A stretch of 64,000 bases of DNA, from assembly GCA_963573385.1 (NCBI GenBank), contig CAUYLG010070558.1, positions 1 through 64,000 on the forward strand, in the 5' to 3' direction. Shown here piece by piece: positions 16,720 to 34,139 of the stretch. The notes below the pieces were generated by a model. The model worked only from the letters and a program-made list of their open reading frames with translations. It was not told where the DNA came from and made no database searches. The translations under genes and the position numbers were made by a program. Numbering within the stretch: position 1 is the stretch's first letter; each line of letters opens with the position of its first letter. The stretch is from Cacajao melanocephalus. Its lineage: Eukaryota > Chordata > Mammalia > Primates > Pitheciidae.

Positions 16720-16986
16720 GTGCTCTGTTGCCCAGGCTGGAATGCAGTGACACAGTCTCAGCTCTGTAACCTCCGCCTCCCAGGTTCAAGTGATTCCCCT
16801 GCCTCAGCCTCCTGAGTATGGGATTACAGGTGTATGCCACCACTCCCAACTAATTTTTTGTATTTTTAGTAGAGATGAGGTTTCACCATGTTGGCCAGGC
16901 TGGTCTTGAACTCCTAACCACATGATCCACCCACTGTGGCCTCCCAAAGTGCTGGGATTACAAGCATGAGATACCTGCCCGACTCA
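16720..16986 (-). mobile_element. Alu with non-A tail
   Basis: Begins GTGCTCTGTTGCCCAGGCTG without a T-rich head. Imperfect direct repeats TCAGA(A/C)CCTAACTCTT flank it (about 16677 and 16983), with a C-rich 28-nt segment in place of the tail. Confidence 0.88.
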
Positions 16987-17218
16987 GACCCTAACTCTTT
17001 ACATGAAAGATAGGAATGCTACTATACAGTTTTGTTAAATGAATGATCCGTTATTTTTCTGCATTTCTGTAATCCTTTATTACTCAAATGACATTTTTGC
17101 TGCTTATTTGTTAATAGCTATCTGTTCATGTCTTATCAGTTAAAAAGCAGGAATCATGTCTTTATATTTCTTAGTTGTCATACTATTTTTTATATAATAT
17201 TGATAGGATGAATAGACA

Positions 17219-17540
17219 TTTATTTATTTGTTTGTTTGTTTATTTATTTATTTTTGAGACAGAGTCTTGCCCTGTTGCATGGGCTGGAGTGCAGTGACAT
17301 GATCTTGGCTCACTGTAGCCTCCACCTCCTGGGCTGAAGCAGTCCTCTGGGCTCAGCCTCTCCATTAGCTAAGACTACAGGCATGCACCACCATGCCTGG
17401 CTAACTTTTGTGTTTTTTGTAGAGACAGGGTTTCACCGTGTTACCCAGGCTGGTCTCAAATGCCTGACCTCAAGTGACCCACCCACCTTGGGCAGATCCC
17501 AAAGTGCTAGGATTACAGGTGTGAGCCACTGCACCCAGCA
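17219..17540 (-). mobile_element. Alu with (TTTA/TTTG)n head
   Basis: Microsatellite-like TTTATTTATTTGTTTGTTTG head, then GAGACAGAGTCTTGCCCTGT. Ends about 90 nt before the RAB6A exon acceptor at 17629. Confidence 0.92.
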
Positions 17541-17569
17541 TTAGACAGCTCACTGTACAGTGATAATAA

Positions 17570-21400
<3,831 letters not shown>

Positions 21401-21689
21401 AAGAAAACAATTATTGACTTGGTTTCCCATTCCTACCAAGATGGTTAATTAATATATGCTTCTTCCTCCCTAGACCTATACTGGATATGGATGGAATCTA
21501 GAAAAATAACAAAAATGAGGAACTCCTGGGGAGTCAGAAGACTGTTTTTTTGATAGAGGTATTATTAGGGGGTAGGGGAGAGGGGCTGCAACTTGAAAGA
21601 TGTAGCTCTGGTGGAGGCAGTAATAGGACATATTAAGAAAAGTATCTTAAGTTCTGCTTTCGCCTCCTTCTAATTATACCTTTGCCTTG

Positions 21690-21870
21690 GGACAGAAGCC
21701 AGCAAACTGTGTCCTTCCCACCAAATCCAGCCCAGCCTGGTACCAGTTTTAAAAATTAAGTTTTATTGGAACTTAGCTATACTTTCTTACTATAACAGCA
21801 GAGTTTAATAGCTGCAACAGACCTTTGGCCCTAAAAGCCAAAAAAACTGTTTACTATCTGGCTCTTTATA
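21690..21870 (-). repeat. hAT-like DNA transposon relic
   Basis: Phrases AATCCAGCCCAGCCTGGTAC, AAGTTTTATTGGAACTTAGC and TACTATCTGGCTCTTTATAG resemble a common MER-type hAT fossil. Family and strand are uncertain. Confidence 0.55.
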
Positions 21871-22377
21871 GAGAAAAGGACAACCGTAGCTGAACCCCTT
21901 ACTGTAGAAATGAAGGCTAGAGGCCAGAATACTAGTGCAGGTGTCCACAAGAGTAATATTAGGGTAGTAAAAACCCCAATAAGCTGATGGAAATAAAGGC
22001 AAGGCTGTGAAATAAGTTGTGGCTTGGGGGGAGGATACTGATACTGAATGGGAGTGATTACATGTGGTCTTATAGTTACTAGAACTCCTTGCCCCAAAGT
22101 TTGTCCCCTCCTCTCCTTAACTTGACAGTCTTGTCCCCTGTGCCTTCCATACTGGTAGCCTATACCCCAAGGGGAATTGGAACTCACACAGCAATGTAGT
22201 TGATACCTAAAAACTGCCTCAAAAGTGAAAGTGAATATCTGAAGCAGAAATACTTTGGGAAAGACAACCAGTAATTTAAAGATGACCTGATAAATATTAA
22301 GGAGATAAGATATGAAACACGAATTTAGAATCATAAATTAAGTGTGAAAATTTTTAAATTGTTGAAATGATGAACAC
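21871..22377. other. Intergenic, no gene recognised
   Basis: A fairly long minus-strand open frame (21831-22334) crosses this region and the transposon relic. It has no recognised domain and I do not call it a gene. Confidence 0.5.
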
Positions 22378-22378
22378 A

Positions 22379-22665
22379 GCCAGATGCAGTGTTTCACACC
22401 TGTAATCCTAGCACTTTGGGAGGCTGAGGTAGAAGGACAGCTTGAGCCTAGGAGTTCAAGACCAGCTTGGGCAACATGGTGAGAGCCTATCTCTACAAAA
22501 AAGTTAAAAATTAGGTCGGCATGGTAGCACACACCTGTAGTCCCAGCTTCTCAGAAGACTGAGGTGAGAGGATTGCTTGAACACAGGAGTTCAAGGCTGC
22601 AGTGAGCTGTAATCACACCACTGTCCTCCAGCTTAGGCAACAAAGCAAGACCCTGTTTTTTAAAG
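22379..22665 (+). mobile_element. Alu (AluJ-like)
   Basis: CAGATGCAGTGTTTCACACC start; the first Alu after the RAB6A 3' UTR. Confidence 0.9.
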
Positions 22666-22844
22666 GAGAGATACAGAACACATAGATAGGATAAATGGTA
22701 GAATGGATTTCATTGACTGAGTTAGAGAGCTGGAACATTAAATTGAGGAACTCATTAGGAAACAGAAATAGCTTTCTTGTTCTTCTTGCCATGTGATAAA
22801 AAGCAGGGCAAAGCTCCCTCTTTGCCTTATTGTAAGCTTTTTGA

Positions 22845-23061
<217 letters not shown>

Positions 23062-23158
23062 TAGTATAAAAAAATATGAACTTTGAAATCTCAGCTCTGC
23101 CATTATTTGGTCTATGGCAAATACTTCTTTTGCCTTAGATTTTTGTAAAAAATTTTTT

Positions 23159-23321
23159 ACAAAAAAATTAGGTGTGGTGGCAGGCGCCTGTAATCCCAGC
23201 TGCGTGGGAGGCTGAGAAGCAGAATCACTTGAACCAAGGAGACAGAGGTTGCAGTGTGCCTGGATCATGCTACTGCACTCCAGCCTGGGTGACAGAGTGA
23301 GACGCTGTCTCCAAAAAAACT
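23159..23321 (+). mobile_element. Alu right-half fragment (inverted partner B)
   Basis: AAAAATTAGGTGTGGTGGCA through GACGCTGTCTCCAAAAAA: the same Alu half as 22917-23054 in opposite orientation, about 105 bp away. Confidence 0.88.
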
Positions 23322-23405
23322 GTTACTCTTCTTACCTACTGCCTTTTCATCTCTATTCTTTGAAGGAAGTATCCATGTGCAGCCCATACTTAAGGAATTG
23401 GGATT

Positions 23406-23725
<320 letters not shown>

Positions 23726-23734
23726 TGAAGGTAA

Positions 23735-23935
23735 GTACACATTTCTCTTGGGTGCACCCTAGGAATAGAATTGATTGGTTGTAATGTATACATATGCTTG
23801 GTCTTGCCAATCAGTTTCCAAAGCAATTGTACCAATTTAACTTTACACTCATTCCAGCAGTTTAGGAGACTCCAATTGTTGCATATCAGTACTTAGTGTC
23901 ATCTGTCTTTTGCATCTTTGGCCATTTTAATTCAA
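23735..23935 (-). repeat. Old L1 3' region, antisense
   Basis: CAGTTTCCAAAGCAATTGTA and TTTACACTCATTCCAGCAGT match the complement of older L1 sequence. Confidence 0.65.
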
Positions 23936-24019
23936 AACTTTTAAAACACCATGTGCTGATCAGACAAAACAATTTGTGGGTCAGTTGTAGTCCATAGGCC
24001 ATTTCCAGATTAGACTGGT

Positions 24020-24932
<913 letters not shown>

Positions 24933-24933
24933 T

Positions 24934-25780
24934 AGAGGACAGAGGCTAACATCTGCTTTGTAGTTGGAACTCTTTCTATATTTAGCACATGTTCCTTCCG
25001 AAGCATATCCTGGCCTCAGCTTGTTACCTCTCTCCATCCCTAAGGCTGGTGACCAACGTAGAAAGGGTCAAACCTCAAGGTTCTGTGCTTCAGGTTTAAG
25101 GGTGTTAGACTGATTGGACCATGATTCTAACAATGAAGTCTTCTGATGACCACTTAAGATGTTTCCAGACCTCTGTGGGAAGCTCTAAGTTCTGTGATCT
25201 GAAGTCAGAAGTAAAGCTAGGACCCAACCTGGGCGTTCTCAGGAGGCAGATCTCAACTCCAACTGAGAAAGGGGGTCCCACAGACTGAGCTGTCCTACAA
25301 GGGCAGGAAGGGGAAAGGGTAAGAGAACTCCCAGTCCCTATGGGTGGCAGAAAGCAGTAGAATCGTCCTTGTTGGGTGGGGCAGTGGGAAGAGGAATCCA
25401 TTTTAGAGGGCATCTAGGGTCATTTCCAGCCAGGTATTCTGGATGTAGGGCTCTAGTTCTGAGACTGAGTCATATACCTGCTTTTGGAGAAGTGCTCACT
25501 GCCGGGATGCAACAGATCCTCACTGTCTACAGAATCTCCTCTAGCAGGGGCTGATGGAGGCAGGTAGTCTAAGGAACGGATGTGGAGTCGAACACCCCCA
25601 GTGAGCTGGTTATGAGTGGCCAGGCAGTACCTGGGCTGCCCAGACAGTTTGCAGAGATGATTTTTTCCGGGTTGAGACTGTGTTTTCTATGAGAACTGTC
25701 TGTCTTTTTGTATGTGAGATCGAACTTCCAGGTTTGACCATGTTTCCTTTGCTTCAAATCTTTTGGAGAGATTCCATGGC
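24934..25780. other. Intergenic, no feature recognised
   Basis: Moderate-GC DNA between RAB6A and PLEKHB1. Short open frames only. Confidence 0.5.
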
Positions 25781-25784
25781 GTGG

Positions 25785-26085
25785 GAGTAAGTATATAGTT
25801 CAAGCTCCTTCCCTGGCATTCAAGGCCCCTGATGGTTTGACCCTGCTGACCCCCTTTTCTACCCATCACACTGCAGATCCGCCTCACCCCGAGCACTCTC
25901 AGCACTGAGTGCTGCTTTAGTTCTTGTTTTCTGTTTAAGTTAGCAACTCCCTCAACACCATAGTTGGAACAGCATTTGTCTTTTCAGCCAGATTAAGACA
26001 CTTCCATCCATATTTGAGTCAAGGGCTCCTTTCTCTGTGCCTCTATAGCCTCAGGGCTACCAGTTCCCACAGCCCATATTGTCAT
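25785..26085 (+). repeat. L2 relic
   Basis: CATTCAAGGCCCCTGATGGT followed by diverged L2 3' sequence. Confidence 0.6.
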
Positions 26086-26105
26086 AGTCTGTGCCCATGC
26101 CTGGG

Positions 26106-26120
26106 ACAGACAGACAGACA

Positions 26121-26161
<41 letters not shown>

Positions 26162-26166
26162 TCACT
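26106..26166. repeat. (CAGA)n-(CA)n-(CTCA)n microsatellite
   Basis: GACA repeats pass into about 20 CA units and then CTCACTCACTC. Confidence 0.97.
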
Positions 26167-26374
26167 CCTTGAATGTAGAGCCCCAGTCTCACTCCTCCCA
26201 GTACCCAGCTCCCAGCCCTGTCTGCCCACAAAACCTATCAGGAAGGCATTTGCTAAAGGAAAAGAGAAGAGGTGTTTGTGTTACACAGTTGACCTACTTA
26301 GAGTGGTCCTGGTCTCCTCTCTGGGAATTATTTTCCTGCCAAGTAATGAGCCACACAGGATATAGTGCAGAAGC

Positions 26375-26545
26375 AGTGTGGTGTGGTGGACAAGGTCAAG
26401 TGATCTACATTTGACTCCAGATTCTGACACAGCATGCATGACTTGGACAATCTACTTTCCTTCTCTGCATCTGCTTCTTTGTAGGTAAAATAAGGATAGT
26501 AACACCAGGCCCATGGGGTTGCAAAAACCTATGAGATGAAGCAGG
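26375..26545 (+). repeat. MIR relic
   Basis: GGACAAGGTCAAGTGATC, then ACTTTCCTTCTCTGCATCTG and AAATAAGGATAGTAACACC. Confidence 0.65.
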
Positions 26546-26810
26546 GGAAGCTTTGGGCAATGAATGTAAATGCCCCCAGCTCTGTCTGATCTCAAAGCCC
26601 TGCCCAGCCAGCTCCCTAGCCCTTGTTTACCCCACATTCTGGGAAAGGACTCTGGATAGCTTGGGCTTTTCTTACATACTGATTTCTAAAAGCCCTGAGA
26701 CTGAACCCGAGAGTAAGAGGAAAGGTCATTCCCAGAACCAAACTCAGAGATGTCTCTGCAGGAGCATGCAGGATACCCTCTAACAAGATGGCATAATGGG
26801 GATGCTACTA

Positions 26811-26904
26811 AAGGGGAGGGATGGAGGGAGGGAGGGGAAGGATGGAGGGAGGGAGGGGAGGGGAGAAGAAAAAATTAAGGTTGCCGCAGGGGAGGGGAGG
26901 GGAG
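26811..26904. repeat. G-rich polypurine tract (GGAGG/GGGA)n
   Basis: Dozens of GGG/GGGG runs on the plus strand in two blocks (26811-26866, 26889-26903), able in principle to form G-quadruplex or triplex DNA. Confidence 0.93.
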
Positions 26905-27129
26905 ATAAACAAAAGAAAAAATTAAAGCTGAGGTTCCAAATCATGGACTGGGTCTGATGCACTGCTGGGTCCTCCGAACACAGTATAGGCCTTATGACAT
27001 CCAGGGTATGAGACCTCTGACTGCACAGATGCTGACAGACCTTGGTCTTCTCAAGAGGCTCCTTCTTGCATCCATGCTTGTCCTTAAGCTGGTACCACAT
27101 ACTGGACTATGCCCTGTGTTCACTAGCCT

Positions 27130-27440
27130 GTCCCATGAGGTTTTTTATAGCTTGACCTCATCCACCACCTCTCACCATGCAACCTGCTATAGCATGAGAC
27201 TGGTTCCTGAACTTCATGGTGCTCTCAAGCCTCGAAGGCCTTTGCTCATACCATTTCTTCCATCTGTTCTTTCTGTGTGGAAAGCTCACCCACCTTTCTC
27301 AGATTGGCAAACTCCTACTCATTTTTCAAGGTTCAGACTAAATTTCCACTTACTGTCCCAAAGCTTTTCCTAGTTCCCTTGGCAGAGTTGCCTGCCTCCT
27401 CTTCAGAGCTCCAACTGCACCACGTTCCTCTGTAACCTCA
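27130..27440 (+). repeat. L2 relic
   Basis: CTCTCACCATGCAACC, GGCCTTTGCTCATACC and TTTTTCAAGGTTCAGACT are typical of the L2 3' half. Confidence 0.65.
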
Positions 27441-28140
27441 TTCAATCATTGCTGTTTATATATATGTCTCCCCCCTAAGTTGGTGTCTCTGGAACTGTGG
27501 CTGAGGTGGATACCTGATATTTTTGCCAACTAGCTTTCATCTATTCATCCTACTTCTGGGAACAGTGCCCTAAATTTCCTTTAGGACACCACCCCACCCA
27601 TGCTGTAAGCCCTATTATTTTAGACCATCCTTTTCTAGGCCACTGGGGTTGATATGGGGATGGCCACAGGACCCAATTTAGACTGATGTCCACCAGGCCC
27701 AGGACTTTCAGTCATACCGTTAGAGGAAGAGAAATTCTCTTGGCTGGACTTGAACTCAGGAGGGCATTAGCCTGGAGCTGCTGAACATCACTGCAGCTTC
27801 CAAATGAGCCAACCCTGCAAGTGTAAAGATGGAAACAAAGCAATGTCTAAGTGACACTGTTTGAGGCCCTGGATCACACAGGTCTCGGACTTCTCTGTTA
27901 TGTGGCTCAATGTTTTCTCTTTGACTTAAATCAGTTTGAGCAGGGGGGTTCTATCTTACAGCCTCAAGACGCCTGATGCAGGAGGGTCATGTTTCCTTCC
28001 CTGGCCACCTGGTCTTCTATGAGAACAATTCATTGATTCAACTCTAGAAGGATCGGAACCTACTGGAAAAGACCTCAACACCACAGGATTCTCAGAAAGC
28101 AGGCAGAACCTGGCTTGGATCATCCATCCGCTCAGACAAC
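27441..28140. other. Intergenic, no feature recognised
   Basis: Sequence downstream of the PLEKHB1 poly(A) site; nothing identified. Confidence 0.5.
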
Positions 28141-28189
28141 AAAGACTCCAAGGTAGTCTCTCCTCTTGAGCCTTAAGGAATGGTCAACT

Positions 28190-28320
28190 TCAACCAGCTA
28201 TCTGAAGTGTAGGGAAAACAAAATCCAGAAAGGTTAAGTGACTTGCCTCAAATGACTCAGCTAACAATCACAGTTCTACCTGATCTCAAAATCTACACTC
28301 TGTTTTTTACTAGACCAGAG
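28190..28320 (+). repeat. MIR relic
   Basis: GGTTAAGTGACTTGCCTCAA and later TCAAAATCTACACTCTGTTT. Confidence 0.65.
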
Positions 28321-28412
28321 AAGGCGCTAGTAGCTGCTGGATCATGGAGAGGGAGACAGGGCCTCCTGGGAGAACAAAGCAAGCCACAGCCAGTGCTAGA
28401 GCCAACCAAATC

Positions 28413-28418
28413 TTTATT
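28413..28418 (-). terminator. PLEKHB1: PLEKHB1 poly(A) signal AATAAA
   Basis: Canonical hexamer on the minus strand, followed about 20-45 nt downstream by a GT-rich stretch (GGCTGTGGCTTG). It is the only good signal I found in the 1.2 kb after the stop. Confidence 0.8.
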
Positions 28419-28984
28419 ACTCTCTGCAGCAGAACTAATGGAGCCCCCATTTCCAGGGGAACTTCAGTGAGCTACTTTGGCTACCAGGCAGGGATGTTAG
28501 CATTTCTATTGGGGATTGGGACAGAAGGTGGGAAGAGACTGGAAGGGGACCAAAGGGGGAAACTGCTGGACCATCTGAGGGCAGGCACACATGGGGGCTT
28601 CCTGGGCTGATGTAAAGGTGGATCAGCCTCAAAGAACACTGCCATCTCCCTCAGAATGAAGGATGAGACAAAGCCTGAGATGGTGACAGTCGCAGCTATG
28701 AAGAGAGGGCCGAGCTCCTGGTATAAGAGGCATTTCCAGATGGAGGCAGCTTTCTAGGGCTAGAAGCGTCAAATAGAACTCACCTGTTCCCCAACCAGGG
28801 GTCCCAAAGCTCAGCTCAATTGTTATCATGGGTACCAGGGGACCCAGGAAGCTGGTTGTGGGAAGGATGGGACTTAACTCAGGGGTGTTTTGGGTATGAG
28901 TATGTGTCAGTATTAACAAAACAGACAATATATTCATGATAGATGCAATCATGAAACTTCCCTCCAGAGAAGGCTCACATCTCC

Positions 28985-29330
28985 CCTTTCACCCAGGAAG
29001 CTCCTTAGCCTGAAGGCCCACCATGGTCTGAACCTGGCCTCCACTCCAGCCCAAATGAACTCCCATTTAATTCCTTGGACATGTGATGACGTTCATGGCT
29101 CTGCACGCTTGCCAATAACCGTTTTTCCAGCCTACCTGCCTTGCTCCTTGCCCCACCTGTTCTTGTCAAAGAACTGATAACTCTGCAGCTTTGTCAAGTG
29201 CTTGTTTACTCCTGTTCTCCCTACCAGGCCTCAAGCTCCCTGAGGAGAGAGCAGAGAGCCCTGAGAGCCGGATTCATGTCTCGTCTACAGCGCCTGGGGA
29301 ACTCCAAGCCAAATGAAGTCGTATTTGCCG
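28985..29330 (+). repeat. L2 relic in PLEKHB1 3' UTR
   Basis: AAGGCCCACCATGGTCTGAA and subsequent L2-like phrases, antisense to the PLEKHB1 transcript. Confidence 0.55.
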
Positions 29331-29620
29331 TGCCCTGGTGTGTTTAGAGGAAATAATTTATCCATAAATGTCTATAACAGATTTTGGGGGTGTCTGGCAG
29401 TAGATTTGGAGACTTCAAGCTATGTTTGTACCTGGGATGATAGCTTCTTCCCATGTGAGAAGTGAGGGTAGGGAGTCGGGGGAATGGTCCAAACCTGGAA
29501 GGAACTAAGGGAGAGAATAGGGCCAAAGTGGGACAGGGCTTGGATGGTGGAGGGTGAGATCCAGGAGGAAGAGGGGTCTAGCAGTCGAAGCGCAGGGGCC
29601 AGTGCTCCGAGTCCCAGGGC

Positions 29621-29757
29621 TCAGAACCAGCAGGGCGACCACATGAGTGAACCAAGCGCTGCCCCAGTGGCGGCTCCCGCAAGCATGCCCATTGCCAGAG
29701 GGGCGCCGGCGCTGTAGCAGGGATCCTCCCGCACTATCACGTGCGTCACACCGGGGC
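29621..29757 (-). CDS. PLEKHB1: PLEKHB1 coding exon 8 (membrane tail and stop)
   Basis: 137 nt of coding sequence after acceptor CTCTGCAG, ending in TGA at 29623-29621. It encodes residues 199-243: GPGVTHVIVREDPCYS, then a hydrophobic, Gly/Ala-rich segment (about 217-238, small-xxx-small spacing suited to helix packing), and the end SPCWF. The protein is a C-terminally anchored type with the PH domain in the cytosol. Confidence 0.97.
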
Positions 29758-30371
29758 CTGCAGAGGGAGACAGCACATGAGGGTCAGAGACTTAAGAGGT
29801 GGAAGTAGAGTGATCTTCATCCCCTTCCTGCAGCCCAACCCAGTGTAAGGCGCCGAGCACATTCTCCTGCTCCCCAGTCGGTAAAACAGATCCTTGCTCG
29901 TGTGATCTTCCTGTTCCGGGAAGAGCTCCACCCACGGCTCTTAGGCCTTGGATCTGCTACGGACGTCCCGGAACCTAGGGGTCCGCTACGGCAGGTTAGG
30001 GCGGAGCGGCAAGGAAACCCTGAGATCGCTGGGCACAACCACGTGGTATCTAACGCTTGGGCGTTCCGGACCACCAGGCTCTAGAGCAAGGAGGAGGGAG
30101 GAAGCGGCCATTCCTGCAGTAGCCACCAGGGGCCGCTACCGGCTCAGTAATGGGTATTTCAGCTCGCAGGGCTGAAAGGAGCCAGCCTGGAGGGGTGAGG
30201 TCAGCTCTGGAAGAATGCTGGTCCCAGGGCTATCCCAGTCTCGGCATGGGGACGGGCTTGCGGAGGGTATAGCCTGGGAAAATCCTGCACACTAAAAGGA
30301 TGAAGCCTGGTCGGACTGTGGCTGAGACGGCGCTAGATCGAGGCAAGCCCTGGGGCACGCTGGAGACTTAC

Positions 30372-30471
30372 CTGCGTAAGGCGGTCCATAGTAGCTGCGG
30401 ACATACGTGGCCTCGTGTGCGTTGGGAGGCACCACCTCGTAGTAGTCTTGGTATGGGCTGTAGACGCGCAC
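30372..30471 (-). CDS. PLEKHB1: PLEKHB1 coding exon 7
   Basis: 100 nt, acceptor TTCTCCAG, donor GTAAGT. It encodes residues 166-198, a Tyr/Pro-rich stretch (VRVYSPYQDYYEVVPPNAHE and the YYGPPYA end) between the linker and the membrane segment. Confidence 0.97.
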
Positions 30472-30925
30472 CTGGAGAATCCAGTCAAGTCAGATGTCCA
30501 GGAACTCCCTGGCCCGGGTTTGGTCCCCTATCCCCATGCCTGGCTCAGGCCTCTCTCGGATCCATGGAGCTGCCTTCCCAAGTTTAGATTATGGGCCTCC
30601 AGCCACCAGGAAGCTCTTGGAGAAAGGCCCTGCCTTCCCCACAAGGTCCACAATCCTTGTACTCTAAAACTTCTGCCCTGCATCCAGCTCCCAGAGATGC
30701 CCATTCTCCTACCCTGGCCTTCCACCTAGCTCAAAAAATTCTCCATGGCTCCCAACTTCTCTTCATAGTCTAATATTTGCTAGCAGCTCTATAATGATCC
30801 CACTTTGAGAGACCCAGGTCTGCTACTCACAAGGAGGGGAACATGGCCAAGCCCCAGGCCCAGGAAATAAACAAGGGTTGGGGAGGAAGGGAAAGGAAGG
30901 ATAGGGATGAGAAGTAACTAAAATA

Positions 30926-31315
30926 CAGTTATGCATCTCTTAAACAACAGGGATACAGTCTGAGAAATGCATCCTTAGGCAATTTTAGTTGTCATGTGAA
31001 TATCATAGAGTGTGCTTACACAAACCTAGATGACACACACCTAAGCTATGTGGTATAGCCTATTGCTCCTAGCCTACAAACCTGTATCGCAGGCTACTGT
31101 CCTGAATACTGTAGGCAATTGTAACACAATGGTAAGCATTTGTGCATCTAACTAAACATATATAAACAGGAAACATAATGCATTGCCTTACAACATTATG
31201 ACAGCTACAACATCACTAGGTGATAGGAAAGTTTCAGCTCCATTATAATCTTATGGAACCACCATTGTATATGTGGTCCATCAGTGACCAAAAATTGTTA
31301 GGCTGCACTAGGCTG
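30926..31315 (+). mobile_element. MER2-like Tigger-group DNA transposon, internally deleted
   Basis: Begins CAGTTATGCATCTCTTAAAC and ends TTAGGCTGCACTAGGCTG, imperfect terminal inverted repeats, with TA on both sides. Internal phrases CATAGAGTGTGCTTACACAA and GTAGGCAATTGTAACACAAT are characteristic. It sits in PLEKHB1 intron 6 (between exons 6 and 7). Confidence 0.85.
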
Positions 31316-31439
31316 TAATGATTATCGAGCACCCGCTATGTACCAGGTCCTGAAGGAAGTGATCACATGTGTTACCGCCTCTAATGCTTAAAGCAAGTAT
31401 TAGCTCCACATAGCCATAGGGTTGGGGACTGAGGCTCAG

Positions 31440-31735
31440 AGAATGGTCAGTCTTCTCTCTGGAATGTACTTCCTGCCCTCCCTCTCTCCCATTAGATTTC
31501 CACCAGCCCTTCAAAGCCTAGCTCAGAGGTCACCTACTCCACTCCAGGAAGCTCCTAATCTCAGGAAGAATGATTTTTTTTTTCCTGAATTCTCTGGATT
31601 TTGCTTGTGCCTCTTGTTGCTATCCTTTCTCCTGGCCTTTCTTGTGGTCCAAATGCAAGCGACTTCTAGGTGAGGACTCTGATTCGTTCGTGTCACCAGC
31701 AGGGCCTAGTGCATATCAGGAACCAAGAACTATGT
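31440..31735 (+). repeat. L2 relic
   Basis: CTCTGGAATGTACTTCC, TCAAAGCCTAGCTCAGAGGT and the end CAGCAGGGCCTAGTGCATAT. Confidence 0.65.
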
Positions 31736-31985
31736 GCTGAATTAAATGGAAGCCCAAACCCCTCATTTTACCCATGAGGAAGCAGACGTGGAGAGGGCTC
31801 ATGATCCCCTTCTCTTGTGGATCTTTCCTCTTAGCCCCCTTCTATCCTACATCTCTCTCTAACCAGGATCCACAACTGAACAGTCTAGCTCCCTTTAGAT
31901 GTCCAGGTGTCTCAAACTCCATTCATCTCAAGGTGATTGCAACATTTCTCCATATGCTAAACCTGCTGCTCTTCTTATAAATCTT

Positions 31986-32248
<263 letters not shown>

Positions 32249-32298
32249 ATAAATGCTTTTCTCAGTACATGCCATCACCATGCACTAAAATCAAGAAA

Positions 32299-32913
<615 letters not shown>

Positions 32914-33269
32914 GAAAGAAAGCAGGTTATTGCCCTTGTCTTCGCACATTCGCTTCCGACACACCAGCCAGCGGGTCTTGTGATTTTATCTCCTAAATAT
33001 GTTCTTCTGTCCATTCTTTTGCCCAATGCCAAGAGAATAGGCCACTGGTCTTAGCAACTTGGAAGCTGTGAGTAACCTTGAAAAAACTTTTCAGAGGAGT
33101 TGCTGAGTAGGAAAAACCAAGCTATGAAGGGTTGAAGAAAGGCTGAAAGGTGAAGGATGCAATCTGCATGTCATGACATCTCTTTCAAGAAGTTTGGTGG
33201 TAAGGGGAAGGTCTCCAAGCACACCTTGTGATTTCAAGTATCCATGCCATTTTCCTTTGATAGGGATGT

Positions 33270-33530
33270 GCTTCTCACCTTTCTCATTCAAGTACCCAAC
33301 CTGTCTTTCAGACTCAACTCAAGCATCACTCCCTGAACCTCAGGTTCTCCCGTCTGGACACCCGTCCCTGCATCACAGCACCGATCATGCTGTCTTCCCA
33401 TTGTGTACCTGTGAATGTACGTCTCTCCCATCAGACCAGGAGACGCCTGTGAGGGCAGAGACTGGGTCTAGTCAGATCTGACTGGAACATGGCAGGTACC
33501 TAATAAATGTTTATTGAATTTATTCCAATG
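33270..33530 (+). repeat. L2 3' end
   Basis: TGTGAGGGCAGAGACTGGGT and the typical ending TAATAAATGTTTATTGAATT. Confidence 0.7.
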
Positions 33531-34139
33531 AATCAAATACAAGGCCAGACTGGAACTACAGTTGCCCAACTCTGAGTTCAGTTTCAAGTCAGGGAAAACA
33601 AACAGTCCCAAGACAATGCAAGAGGCTCAGACAAGCAATGTTACAGATCAGTGAACTCTATGGTGCTCCCTCCCCATCAGTGATCCAATAGGGATTTCTG
33701 GTAGGCAGTGCTAGTATCCAGGCTTCAAGTCCAAAAGGGGCTGGTGGGATCTAAGTTCTCAGATCCAATTTTATTGGTGGGGAAGTTGAGGTTCAGAGCC
33801 TCCACCTTGCCCTGCTGCTGCACAGTGAGCCAGTGGCCTTGGGAGGCCCTGGAGAGGGTGGAGCATCCCATGTCCCTCTAGGGCACCTGTTTTTACTCTT
33901 CAGGTCTGGGAGGCCCAGAAGTAAACTCCTGTAAGTCACCTGGCAACAAGTGGGGACAGCCCAGGGACCCATGGGCAGAACCTGAGGGTTTGAGCCTGCC
34001 TCTCCCTCTCCAGAGGCCCAGCTATTTTGTGGGTAGGACCAGTGTTGACCAATCAGGGGGTCGCATACAAATGACTCCCCTTAGCTGAGTTGTTGTGTTA
34101 TTAGGTTTACAGTCTGTCAAATCCTATTTTTTTAGGCAT
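33531..34139. other. PLEKHB1 intron 6, no feature recognised
   Basis: Moderate-GC intronic DNA; only weak MIR-like traces near 33770-33850. Confidence 0.5.

Larger units (their letters stand above)
28395..29620 (-). other. PLEKHB1: PLEKHB1 3' UTR
   Basis: About 1.2 kb from the TGA to the poly(A) site. Its distal part overlaps an L2-like relic (28985-29330, read on the + strand), so ancient LINE sequence has been captured as antisense 3' UTR. The gene end is set by the hexamer at 28418-28413. Confidence 0.8.

Noticed and set aside
21831..22334. 167-residue minus-strand open frame downstream of RAB6A
   Set aside because: No recognisable domain, overlaps a DNA transposon relic and AT-rich unique DNA, no splice or poly(A) context. 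Length alone is not enough.
26957..27373. 138-residue plus-strand open frame between the genes
   Set aside because: It mostly covers an L2 relic and has no protein similarity I recognise.
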